From Cupriavidus pauculus (lineage in GTDB: Bacteria > Pseudomonadota > Gammaproteobacteria > Burkholderiales > Burkholderiaceae), in NCBI RefSeq assembly GCF_002858765.1, contig NZ_PJRP01000017.1, positions 1 to 33,005 of the forward strand: a DNA stretch of 33,005 bases, written 5' to 3'. The translations under genes were made by a program, and so were the position numbers. Below are positions 8,002 through 15,252 of this stretch, one piece after another. Each line of letters opens with the position of its first letter. Position 1 is the first letter of the stretch. A model generated the notes under the pieces. That model searched no databases. It was not told the DNA's origin and was given only the letters and a program-made list of their open reading frames with translations.

Positions 8002-8283
8002 TCAGCGCACGTGCGTTGACCATAGAATGTCAAACTCGGCTGCGGTAATCATGGCGCCAACGAATTCGGGATCGGAACTGATTTCCGAGAGCGACGGAAC
8101 GGGCACTAGGCCTAGTTCAGTTCCATACGCTGTATGGCCGGCGCAGGCATAGCCGACCCGCCCATCCCTAAAAAACTCGAGCTTTCGGGTTTCCATACGA
8201 TTCTCGTCAAGCTCCGAGACGAGACGCGTAGGTTCCGCTTCAAAATGATGAAGCCACTGAACATCAATGAATTCGAATCGCAT
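8002..8283 (-). CDS. DUF6881-domain protein, putative immunity protein
   Basis: This is a 93-residue acidic soluble protein from ATG 8283 (MRFEFIDVQWLHHFEAEP). An in-frame ATG at 8346 would add 21 non-conserved residues. The motifs SELDENRMETRKLEFFRDGRVGYA and VPSLSEISSDPEF are the signature of the DUF6881 group as I recall it. That group is frequent in polymorphic-toxin and contact-inhibition loci as immunity-like single-domain proteins. No toxin tail is adjacent here, so it is an orphan and may protect against toxins of neighbouring strains. The protective role is inferred from family context. Confidence 0.75.
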   Translation of the reverse strand: MRFEFIDVQWLHHFEAEPTRLVSELDENRMETRKLEFFRDGRVGYACAGHTAYGTELGLVPVPSLSEISSDPEFVGAMITAAEFDILWSTHVR

Positions 8284-8456
8284 GGGTTCAGAGCCCTTTC
8301 GTTCGAGCGTGGTGGAGGTCAAATTGTCAACGAATTGAATCCCCATGTCGACCGACCGTTCCTGGCAGGCAAGCGCCCGATCGCCGCCGCCGCGGCGGAA
8401 GCCGGCCCTTCTCGATTTTCCACTCGCGCGCGGGATGACCGATTTCCGACGGACCT

Positions 8457-8879
8457 TTACAGCTTTGCGCGCGTGCCTAAGAACGCGAGGTACTTCCTGT
8501 CCTCGTTCTCAAAGATCTCATCGCCAGCGCCCATGTACGCGCGCATGAGTTCGTCGGCTGCCGCATCAAGATTGCCAGCGTCATAGGCCAGTTGCCCGAG
8601 GCGCATGTGAATGAACGGATTACCTAATCCGCCTGGGCAGGTGAGCGCAAAGGAAAGCGCTTCCTTGCTGGAAGTTGCATAGCCCCCCAAGAAGCAAACT
8701 TCGCCGATGGCGGCGAGAATCCAGGTGGACGCGTTCCAATTGGTCTTCGGGTCTGGAACCAACTCCCATGCCTGGTTGTAGGCTGCAACGGCAGCTTCAT
8801 ACTGAGCACTGTCCGCCAACGCATCACCCTTGGAGCAATGCGTCTTGATCAACCGGTGAATAGACTCCTCGAGTTCCAT
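8457..8879 (-). CDS. TPR-type small protein, putative immunity protein
   Basis: This is a 140-residue helical protein with no signal sequence. Two tetratricopeptide-like helix pairs are visible: GDALADSAQYEAAVAAYNQAWELVPDP and FIHMRLGQLAYDAGNLDAAADELMRAYMGAG, joined by a divergent helical segment. The C-terminus DEIFENEDRKYLAFLGTRAKL is typical of short TPR proteins annotated next to Rhs, CDI and type VI toxin tails and believed to be immunity factors. It lies upstream of the DUF6881 gene on the same strand with a 173-nt gap holding no gene. No strong ribosome-binding site is seen. The assignment to immunity is inference. Confidence 0.7.
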   Translation of the reverse strand: MELEESIHRLIKTHCSKGDALADSAQYEAAVAAYNQAWELVPDPKTNWNASTWILAAIGEVCFLGGYATSSKEALSFALTCPGGLGNPFIHMRLGQLAYDAGNLDAAADELMRAYMGAGDEIFENEDRKYLAFLGTRAKL

Positions 8880-9130
8880 TAACTTGGGTGCTATGGGCGG
8901 GCGTTGGTTGGAGACGCCATTCTAGCCATGTTTAGGATCGACTCGCGCGGGGCTTCAACAGTGTTTCTCTTGCTTAGAACGGCGCTTGATGGTTGTACGG
9001 CCCCCGAAGCACAGCACTGAGCGAGATTGCACACATTCCAAGCCCAATTCTCAACGACCGCTTCTGGCCGTCTCGGCCATGCACGCCAAAGGAAAGTGTC
9101 TCCCCGGGACATCAAGCCGCATGGAGCCAT
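8880..9130. other. Intergenic region, no gene recognised
   Basis: Open frames here on both strands lack family resemblance, good starts or ribosome-binding sites. The region separates the immunity-type pair from the end of the AAA+/M41 gene. No terminator with a U-tract was seen. Confidence 0.35.
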
Positions 9131-11125
9131 TCACGCATGATTTCCGAAACGATCGAGGTGAGCCGCAAATGGTTCCAGCACGGCGCCATGCTCCCCATCG
9201 GCCAGGCCGGCGGGTGTAGTCGCATCGATGCCATGTGCGAGAAGCAGCTTCACCATGTCGGCCGGCAGGATCAGACCGTCGCGTGTCAGCGCATTGGCCA
9301 TGGCCTTGAGCGTGGCCGCATGGTGACGGAGCAGCTCGCCCGCGCGTTCGTATTGTTCGCGCAGTAAAGCTTCCATTGCCGCGTTGCTTGGACCCACGTC
9401 GGTGTTCAGGTGTTCGTTTGGATCGCTTGTCACGTCGGTACGGCTGATGCGATCACCGAAGCCATGGTGGCGCAAATGCCGTGACGCAGCTTCCGTAGCC
9501 TGCTTGTAGTCCTGTTCGGCGCCCGTGGTGCAGGCCAGTTCGCCGAACACGAGGGCTTCGGCGGCGCGCCCGGCCAGCCCGACGCAAATCATGTCGATGC
9601 TGTTCTGGCGTGTGGTGGCTTGCAATGTGCAGAAGCTGTTGTAGCCACCTTTAAACGATGCGATGTTGATCTTGATTTCCTGGGGCACGCGTCCAAACAG
9701 CAGGCTGTAGATCAGTCCATGCCCCGCCTCATGTACCGCGAGTAGCGCGCGGAAGTCGCGATTGGCGCGTTGCTTGATGCGGTTGAGTTCCAGCGGCACG
9801 GCAAACTGGCGGCGTACTGTTCCGCTGGGAGTGGATGCACTTACCACCAGATGGCGGCGATCATCTGACACGGTGACGGGTAGTTCCGTCTGCGCCGCCA
9901 CGCCTTCGTTGATCGCCCAGAGCGCGGCGTCAATCAGGCTTGCGCTCAGGATGGCATGAACCGACGAGAACAGCGGACGCGTGCCCTGCGCGGGAAAGAC
10001 CGCATTGTCATAGATCTCGACAAGCACATCATCGTCCACGCGGAAGCGCAGCCCGACATTGCTGGCAATGCCGTCGATGTATCGTTGTACCGATTCGCGG
10101 ATCAACAACTCGTAGGTAGCGCGGCTGAACGATGGATAGATGACGTGGTGATTCCCCAGCCGCGCGATCTGTTCGGGCCGAAAGCGGTTGGACAGCGCCT
10201 TCTTGACGTCGATGATCGACAGTTGCGATGTGAGCTGGTGGAAGATGTCGGCATCTGTATCGCAGTCTTCCACGCGTTGCGCGGTCTGGTCGTACATCTC
10301 GTCGAGATTGCCGCAGACGAAGATCAGCAGGCGACTATAGTCGGTCTCCCACGATTGCTGCGAGCGCTGGAAGTCCTGCAGCAATTCATGGACGCGTGCG
10401 GCGGGCCATTCCATGATCTCCAGTAGTGGCGCCTTGAGCTTGAGCGTCTGCCGGAGATCCTGTGCATCCCATGCATCGAGTCGAAAGCGCGACGGCGCCC
10501 GCGCAGGAGGCGATCCATCGTCGTCCTCGTCATCATGAGCACTACGTTCCTCGCTATGGCGCATGTCGGCCACCTTGCGTTCCACATCCTGCAACGTGCC
10601 CAGCGCTGGCGGAAGGCGCCCGTCGGAGAGCAACACCCACACGTCCTGATAGCGCATCACCTTCATGTCCTTGCCGCGCTCGTCGACCGTGCGGAAGCGC
10701 TGGAATTCATCGAGTACGAGAATTCCAGGCTCGCCTTCAGGGATGTCCGAACTTCCCAGCATGCCCGAGATAGTCGTGCTCCGACTTCCTGAGCCATTAC
10801 TGAAGCCGTCCATCTGCACTTCGACAAACCGGTCGTAGAACCCCAGCAATTGCGCGAGGCGGCGCGTGAGCTGGGTTTTTCCGGTGCCGGTGAGGCCCCA
10901 AAGACAAACGATTACCGGACGCGTGATGATCTGCGGCAGCACGTACCATGCGCGCACGCCGTCGATGACCCGATCGATGACATCATCGATGCCATGCAGT
11001 TCACGTTTCAATTGAGCGGCTGCATCTGCCAGGCGCTGCTGGCGTTTGGCCATGCCTGCTTCCAGCGGCAATGCTTCCTGTGTCCGGCCTTCGTCGAAGG
11101 TCGGGGATTCCATCGTGGCACTCAT
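9131..11125 (-). CDS. Soluble AAA+ ATPase/M41 zinc protease fusion
   Basis: This encodes 664 residues from ATG 11125 (MSATMESPTF); the frame is open further upstream but crosses a terminator and leader. Residues 70-390 form a ClpA/ClpB-D2-like AAA+ module: Walker A GLTGTGKT (77-84), Walker B GILVLDEF, SDGRLP, then NRFRPEQI and the sensor-2-like GTRPL. A charged low-complexity insert (HDDEDDDGSPPARAP) interrupts it. Residues from about 450 form an M41 peptidase domain like FtsH: HEAGH (465-469), GLAGRAAEALVFGE, and TTGAEQDYKQAT with the likely third zinc ligand Asp 539. FtsH itself has two N-terminal membrane helices and an AAA of a different clade; neither is present here. It probably unfolds and degrades cytoplasmic proteins. 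Substrates are unknown. Confidence 0.88.
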   Translation of the reverse strand: MSATMESPTFDEGRTQEALPLEAGMAKRQQRLADAAAQLKRELHGIDDVIDRVIDGVRAWYVLPQIITRPVIVCLWGLTGTGKTQLTRRLAQLLGFYDRFVEVQMDGFSNGSGSRSTTISGMLGSSDIPEGEPGILVLDEFQRFRTVDERGKDMKVMRYQDVWVLLSDGRLPPALGTLQDVERKVADMRHSEERSAHDDEDDDGSPPARAPSRFRLDAWDAQDLRQTLKLKAPLLEIMEWPAARVHELLQDFQRSQQSWETDYSRLLIFVCGNLDEMYDQTAQRVEDCDTDADIFHQLTSQLSIIDVKKALSNRFRPEQIARLGNHHVIYPSFSRATYELLIRESVQRYIDGIASNVGLRFRVDDDVLVEIYDNAVFPAQGTRPLFSSVHAILSASLIDAALWAINEGVAAQTELPVTVSDDRRHLVVSASTPSGTVRRQFAVPLELNRIKQRANRDFRALLAVHEAGHGLIYSLLFGRVPQEIKINIASFKGGYNSFCTLQATTRQNSIDMICVGLAGRAAEALVFGELACTTGAEQDYKQATEAASRHLRHHGFGDRISRTDVTSDPNEHLNTDVGPSNAAMEALLREQYERAGELLRHHAATLKAMANALTRDGLILPADMVKLLLAHGIDATTPAGLADGEHGAVLEPFAAHLDRFGNHA

Positions 11126-11141
11126 GTGCGGTTCCTGAAAA

Positions 11142-11175
11142 CAAAAAAGCCCCGGCAGCGATGGGCCGGGGCTTT
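11142..11175 (-). terminator. Intrinsic terminator in the leader of the AAA+/M41 gene
   Basis: On the minus strand AAAGCCCCGGC (11175-11165) pairs with GCCGGGGCTTT, followed by a run of six T. That makes an 11-bp GC-rich stem with an 8-nt loop and a U-tract, the strongest intrinsic terminator in the window. It lies only 16 nt before the ATG of the protease gene and downstream of a small leader ORF, so it should stop transcription before the gene unless relieved. Confidence 0.85.
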
Positions 11176-11265
11176 GCAGGGCGCGCTCCCACGAGGGGGC
11201 GGCTGCATCTGCGCCAGGCCGAATCGGAAGCACACACGATCCAGCCGGGACGCGGAACCGAGTGT

Positions 11266-11295
11266 TCAGTGGATGAGAGGGAAGACGTAAAGCAT
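11266..11295 (-). CDS. Nine-residue leader peptide upstream of the AAA+/M41 gene
   Basis: ATG 11295 starts a 9-codon ORF (MLYVFPLIH) ending in TGA at 11266. It has an excellent AAGGAG Shine-Dalgarno (11303-11308) 7 nt before the start. It is followed after 90 nt by the intrinsic terminator and then the protease gene. This order (leader ORF, terminator, structural gene) is that of translation-coupled attenuation. The peptide has no run of one amino acid, though it is rich in Leu/Phe/Tyr/Pro. It could instead be a chance ORF, but the ribosome-binding site argues against that. Confidence 0.55.
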   Translation of the reverse strand: MLYVFPLIH

Positions 11296-11318
11296 GGGGG
11301 CTCTCCTTGGGAGCGGTG

Positions 11319-11347
11319 GCGCATGCAAGGTTGCTCGTTGCATGCGC
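11319..11347. promoter_or_regulatory. Inverted repeat GCGCATGCAA-N9-TTGCATGCGC
   Basis: Perfect 10-bp arms flank a 9-nt spacer just upstream of the ribosome-binding site of the leader ORF. The geometry resembles CIRCE-type operators (9-bp arms, 9-nt spacer) but the sequence is different. It could be a repressor operator near the promoter or a hairpin at the 5' end of the leader RNA. No convincing -35/-10 pair could be fixed around it. Confidence 0.65.
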
Positions 11348-11480
11348 ATGACTAATGCTGGCAGCTATTGTGATGCTGTCCGGGTTCTGCTTGCAACCCC
11401 CTGAACATTGGGAGTTGCGGCAATCCAACTGTTAGCGCGAACGCCCCCGGGGATGGGATATCCGGCGGCGGAGTGGTCGA

Positions 11481-11995
11481 CTATATCGTCGAGCCCGCCG
11501 GATTCCGACCTGTGCTCCACCAGAACGTAACAACCCAGCTTGCTGCCGTGTAGTTTCTGAGAATCACCTTGGGCTGCGCAAGTTCTTCCCTATATGCCAG
11601 GCGATACTGCGCCAGGTAGCCGAAGGGTACGATCAGGCATTGATTCAGTAGCTTGCTGTCCAGCGCTCGGGCAAGCTCCACCTGGGATTTTCGGGTTTTG
11701 GCTTGTACCAAGGCATCGATCAATTGATCGACTTCGCGTAGCACGCCGTTGCGCAGATGCCAGCCTGCTTGTGCCAGCAGTTTTCTGGCATCGGCGATGG
11801 CTTGGTCGTGTGTTCCCTCAAAGAGCCGCGGGGCGGATTGCGAGAACTCCCGGGCATTGGCGTTTGCAGCGAGTTCACTATTGGGAAACCAGCTGGTTGT
11901 GCGCCGATACATCGTCCCATATCGGGACTCGAAGTCGAACGCCAGGGCGATTGCCTTGCGCACACGTACGCCACGGAACGGCGCGGTGATCCTCG
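11481..11995 (-). pseudogene. ABC transporter family-5 solute-binding protein (YejA-like), remnant
   Basis: The minus strand reads FRGVRVRKAIALAFDFESRY, then TSWFPNSELAA, ADARKLLAQAGWHLRNGVLR, and after a jump ARALDSKLLNQCLIVPFGYLAQYRLAYRE. These are ordered C-terminal landmarks of oligopeptide/microcin-C-type binding proteins (family 5, YejA-like). A long internal part (normally over 100 residues between the GWHLRNG region and the last helices) is missing, and the N-terminal two thirds are absent. It is a deletion remnant without a start or signal peptide. Confidence 0.7.
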
Positions 11996-12012
11996 CCGTT
12001 CTTATACTGCCG

Positions 12013-12609
12013 CTATTCCCGTGACAACTGAAGGACGTTGGCGCCAATCAGCGGATCGATGGCGCGCTCGAGTTGCTGGCCGTGCACGGCGATGGTTACT
12101 TCCAGCGATCCCGTGCCGACCTCCATCGCCAGGATGTGGCCGCCGTAGGTGTCGAACTTCCCGTCGCCGGCCACACCGTGGATATGGATCGACGGCTTGC
12201 CTTCCTTCCAGGCCACGCTGCCGACCACGCTGGCCATTTCCACGTTGCGATAGGTCTTGGGGTTGAACTGCTGCTTGCCGGCGTCCCAGAAACCGAACGT
12301 CACGTTGGCGAAGCCGATGGCCGACAGGCTTGCGCTTGGAATCTTCTCGCACTCGGCAAAGGCAGCCAGGCGGTCCAGCACGTTGTCGCCCATGCGCAGT
12401 ACCAGCAGGTAGCCGGTGGGCGCCTTGATATAGCGCCGGACGTCCGGGTAGTTTTGGTTCTCCGGTTCCACGCGCAGCATGCCGTTGCAGCCGGTCGATG
12501 CCGCGGGCTGGGCCTGGGCGCTAGCCGGTTGAGCGACGGCGAGGGCGGTCGTGGCGGCCATGGCCAGCAGGGCGGAAGCCAGCGATGAGCGGGCAGGGGT
12601 GGGGTACAT
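12013..12609 (-). CDS. Exported PPC (DUF296)-domain protein
   Basis: This encodes 198 residues from ATG 12609, with GAGGAG about 6 nt upstream. The first 32 residues are a signal peptide (SLASALLAMAATTALAVAQPASAQA). The remainder is a single PPC/DUF296 domain: YLLVLRMGDNVLDRLAAFAECEKIPSASLSAIGFANV, then FWDAGKQQ, SVAWKEGKPSIHIHGV, and GHILAMEVGTGSLEVTI. Known PPC proteins are small trimers; plant members bind AT-rich DNA, while most bacterial ones have unknown roles. Export to the periplasm makes a DNA-binding role unlikely and suggests binding of a small ligand or metal. It follows the TRAP permease by 37 nt on the same strand, so the two are probably co-transcribed. Confidence 0.88.
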   Translation of the reverse strand: MYPTPARSSLASALLAMAATTALAVAQPASAQAQPAASTGCNGMLRVEPENQNYPDVRRYIKAPTGYLLVLRMGDNVLDRLAAFAECEKIPSASLSAIGFANVTFGFWDAGKQQFNPKTYRNVEMASVVGSVAWKEGKPSIHIHGVAGDGKFDTYGGHILAMEVGTGSLEVTIAVHGQQLERAIDPLIGANVLQLSRE

Positions 12610-12646
12610 GTCTATCTCCTCGTTGTAATGGGTGAAGGGTCAGGGC

Positions 12647-13921
12647 TCAGTGCAGCCAGGCGGCCGGCACCAGGATCAGTTGCGGGAACAGCACGAACAG
12701 GAACATCAGCGCGGTCAGGCTGAGCAGGAAGGGCCAGACGCCGCCGATCACACTGTCGAGGCTGCAATGCGAGGTGCCGGCCACCACGTTCAGCACGGTG
12801 CCGACTGGCGGCGTCAGCAGGCCGATGGCGTTGTTGAGCACGAACATCACGCCAAAGTAGACCGGGTCGATGCCCGCTTTGGTGATCACCGGCATCAGGA
12901 TCGGCGTCATGATCAGCACCGTGGGCATCAGGTCCAGGGCCGTGCCCACCACGATCACCAGCAGCATGATGATGAACATCAGCAGGATCTTGTTGCCGAT
13001 GAACGGCTCCAGCAGCGCGGTCACCTGCGCGGGGATGTTGGCGATGGTGATCAGCCACGCCGACACCAGCGCGCAGGCCACCAGGAACAGTACCGTGCTG
13101 GAAGTCTTGGCGGCCGTGACGATCAGGTCGGGCACCTTGCGCATCGACAGCTCGCCGTAGACCAGGCGGCCCACCACCATCGCGTACACCACGGCTACCA
13201 CGGCCGCCTCGGTCGGCGTGAACGCGCCGATCTTCATGCCGCCGATGATCACTACCGGCAGCACCAGCGCCCAGATGCCCTCGCGCAGCGCGCGCAGCAG
13301 CCGGCGCGCCGAGAAGGCTTCCACGGGGGCCAGGTCTTCCTTGCGGGCGCAGACGTACCACGTGGCGGCCAGAGTCAGCGCCATCATCGCGCCCGGTGCG
13401 ATGCCGGCCAGGAACAGCTTGGTGGTCGAGATCTGCGCCACCACCCCGAACACGACGATGGCGATGGAAGGCGGAATCACGGGCGCGATGATGCCGCCGG
13501 CCGCGATCAGCCCCGCCGCGCGTGGCACGTTGTAGCCGGCGTTGCGCATCATCGGGATCAGCAGCGCCGCCACGGCGGCGGTATCGGCCACGGCCGACCC
13601 CGAGATGCTGGCCACGACCGTGGCCGCGATGATCGCGACGTAGCCCAGGCCGCCACGCACATGGCCCACGGCGGCGTCGGCCACCTTGACGATGCGCCGC
13701 GACAGGCCGCCCGCGTTCATCAGCTCGCCGGCCAGCATGAAGAACGGCACCGCCATCAGCGGGTAGTTGTTGACGCCCTCGAGCATCGTCTGGGCCAGGA
13801 TCTGCGTATCGAAGTTGCCCAGGTGCAGCATCAACGCCACGCCCGAGGCCAGCAGGGCAAAGGCAATCGGCATGCCGAGGCCCATGGCGCCCAGCAGGGA
13901 GGCGGCGATGCACTGGGTGAC
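12647..13921 (-). CDS. TRAP transporter large permease (DctM type), 5' end damaged
   Basis: About 424 residues of the 12- to 13-helix DctM subunit are present, to the natural C-terminus. Hallmarks are SLLGAMGLGMPIAFALL, NYPLMAVPFFMLAGELMN, SISGSAVADTAAVAALLIPMM, AGGIIAPVIPPSIAIVVFG and LLTPPVGTVLNVV. DctM imports organic acids with a DctQ membrane partner and a DctP periplasmic receptor. Neither is found in this window. Homology begins near 13921 without a start codon in frame. An ATG at 13936-13938 begins M-T-P-L-V in another frame, so a small indel or recombination broke the N-terminus. Upstream lies IS91 debris. The gene is probably inactive or poorly translated despite its long intact frame. 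Confidence 0.85.
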   Translation of the reverse strand, partial: VTQCIAASLLGAMGLGMPIAFALLASGVALMLHLGNFDTQILAQTMLEGVNNYPLMAVPFFMLAGELMNAGGLSRRIVKVADAAVGHVRGGLGYVAIIAATVVASISGSAVADTAAVAALLIPMMRNAGYNVPRAAGLIAAGGIIAPVIPPSIAIVVFGVVAQISTTKLFLAGIAPGAMMALTLAATWYVCARKEDLAPVEAFSARRLLRALREGIWALVLPVVIIGGMKIGAFTPTEAAVVAVVYAMVVGRLVYGELSMRKVPDLIVTAAKTSSTVLFLVACALVSAWLITIANIPAQVTALLEPFIGNKILLMFIIMLLVIVVGTALDLMPTVLIMTPILMPVITKAGIDPVYFGVMFVLNNAIGLLTPPVGTVLNVVAGTSHCSLDSVIGGVWPFLLSLTALMFLFVLFPQLILVPAAWLH

Positions 13922-14028
13922 GGGACCAGTGGGGTCATCGCGGGCACGCCTATAGTAGAAAGCGCTTCGGCCGTCTACACGGTCACAGCAGAGACCATGT
14001 AGCGTTCGAAATCGATGCCGCAATCGCC

Positions 14029-14386
14029 GTGGACGAGAATCTAGCGCGCAACAACTTGCGGACCATGATCCTGACGGCCGACGAGTTCATCCGCCGTCCT
14101 GTTGCACGTGCTTCCCGTCGGCTTCAAGCGCATCCGCAGCTACGGCGGGCTCGCCAACTGCCGCCGGGCGGCGCGCCTCGCCACCTGCCGACGGCTGCTC
14201 GGTGTCGAGCCGCCCGCCGCTACGTCGCCCGCCCTCAGCGAAGACTATCGTGACCGTTACCAGCGGCTCACCGGCAGGTCACTGCGCGATTGCCCCGTCT
14301 GCGGCAAGGGCCACACGGTCCGCATCGAAGGCGGTGTGGCAGGCATCCTGCCGCGGGCGCCACCTGATCCCAGCCATGGACACTGA
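14029..14386 (+). pseudogene. IS91-family (Y2 rolling-circle) transposase, C-terminal remnant
   Basis: Two adjoining frames make one protein: NNLRTMILTADEFIRR, then a shift at about 14098, then LLHVLPVGFKRIRSYGGLANCRRAARLATCRRLLG and CPVCGKGHTVRIEGGV. This is the C-terminal part of IS91/IS801-type transposases, which also resemble ISCR elements. The expected F-L-L-H after E-F-I-R-R is restored by adding two bases, so a 2-bp deletion explains the shift. The catalytic tyrosine region upstream is missing. The sequence to about 14640 is probably the non-coding tail of the same element. Confidence 0.8.
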
Positions 14387-14714
14387 GCGGCATCAGCACC
14401 AGCCCCCAGCACGTTGGTCTTCCCCATACGGCCGACGCGAAAGGACTCGTGCTGCGCCGTATTCGCAACATCGGAATGTCGCGAAACTCCGCGCTATCCA
14501 CCCGCTGACCCTCGCATTCTCACTGTTCTCGCGCGACCGGCTCTGTCAGACCGCCCGCTTCCGGCGGGTGATGGCCACGCGCCGGGTATCGCAAATCACC
14601 GCACCGTTCATTCAATGCCCATAGACGCCAGCGCCTGAGGAGCGGTTTAGCACAACCGATTTTTTATTTACCGCTCGTGGACCGATCTCGCCGGCTCGAT
14701 TCATGCGTCTGAGG
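14387..14714. other. Gene-free tail of the IS91 remnant with a small hairpin
   Basis: No supported gene. At 14643-14658 CGGTT and AACCG form a 5-bp hairpin followed by ATTTTTTATTTA. GAGCGGT (14640-14646) and ACCGCTC (14670-14676) are also inverted. The stretch probably contains the 3' end of the IS91-type element and could include a weak terminator. Confidence 0.4.
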
Positions 14715-14764
14715 CCGCGATCGCTAAACAAAAAATCCTCTGCACTATGTAAACCTCTGCATAG
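14715..14764 (+). repeat. Left boundary repeat: 30-bp arm plus 20-bp core
   Basis: Positions 14715-14744 (beginning CCGCGATCGCTAA, containing CAAAAAATCCTCTGC) are the inverted arm, matching the reverse complement of 18626-18655 at 26 of 30 positions. The adjoining core CTATGTAAACCTCTGCATAG (14745-14764) matches 18606-18625 in the same orientation at 19 of 20. The core has CTATG/CATAG dyad ends, as expected for a tyrosine-recombinase crossover site. Confidence 0.8.
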
Positions 14765-15252
14765 CGGCCAGAAGCTGACGGTCACCACCTCCGCGCTCCG
14801 GCCATTCAGATGACTGCTTCACGGTTGTAACCTGCCAAACAGCCTATTCGAGCAAATCGGCCGGGGCGAACGCTAGGTGCCAACGTGCCACGGGGAAATA
14901 GCGGTAGCCCGCGTAGGCAATGCAGGAATGGCGGAGGACCCGCTTTCGCGGCGCTTACATTTTAGAACGCGCGACACTCAGACTTCAAAACGATCTACTT
15001 GCGTTGCTCTCGTCATCTTATATAGTGACACGGGCCGAGATTCACCTCCAGCGTTGGAGAGCGAGTTTTCACTTCCACCGACCGAAGGACAGACGGCTAG
15101 CTTTTGGTGTCCGTGAGAAGCAACGCGAGCTACGTGCATTGCAAGCACCATCACCGGCCGCGCGGCCGGTGCGGCAATGCTAGCTGCCGAGGACGGCGGG
15201 ACAACACTCGCCGAGGATAACGGTACTACAACCGCATGGAGTGGGGGTAGGC
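14765..15252. other. Leader region of the oxidase-lectin unit, no confident gene
   Basis: Short frames here (for example an 87-codon plus-strand frame from 14920 to 15183) have no family resemblance and no good ribosome-binding site. The notable content is a nested palindrome at 15136-15180. The promoter of the following two-gene unit is expected here but could not be placed with confidence. Confidence 0.4.
15136..15180. repeat. Nested palindrome with a 20-bp perfect core
   Basis: CACCGGCCGCGCGGCCGGTG at 15152-15171 is a perfect palindrome. It is embedded in outer arms GCATTGC (15136-15142) and GCAATGC (15174-15180), also perfect reverse complements. It lies 72 nt upstream of the first gene of the oxidase-lectin unit. 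It could be an operator, a strong RNA hairpin or a recombination site. Confidence 0.75.

Noticed and set aside
8284..8456. TTGACA sequence before the DUF6881 gene as a promoter
   Set aside because: No reasonable -10 hexamer lies at 16-18 nt, and the gap shows no other promoter feature.
11126..11428. 101-codon N-terminal extension of the AAA+/M41 protein
   Set aside because: The extension would be read through an intrinsic terminator, a leader ORF with its own ribosome-binding site and a long inverted repeat. ATG 11125 gives a normal N-terminus.
12632..14002. 456-codon open frame on the plus strand opposite the TRAP permease
   Set aside because: Its translation is His/Gln/Arg/Asp-rich low-complexity sequence with no domain, typical of the antisense of a GC-rich membrane protein gene. 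The minus strand has clear DctM motifs.
14920..15183. 87-codon plus-strand frame upstream of the oxidase-lectin unit
   Set aside because: It has no ribosome-binding site and no family resemblance, and it runs through the nested palindrome.
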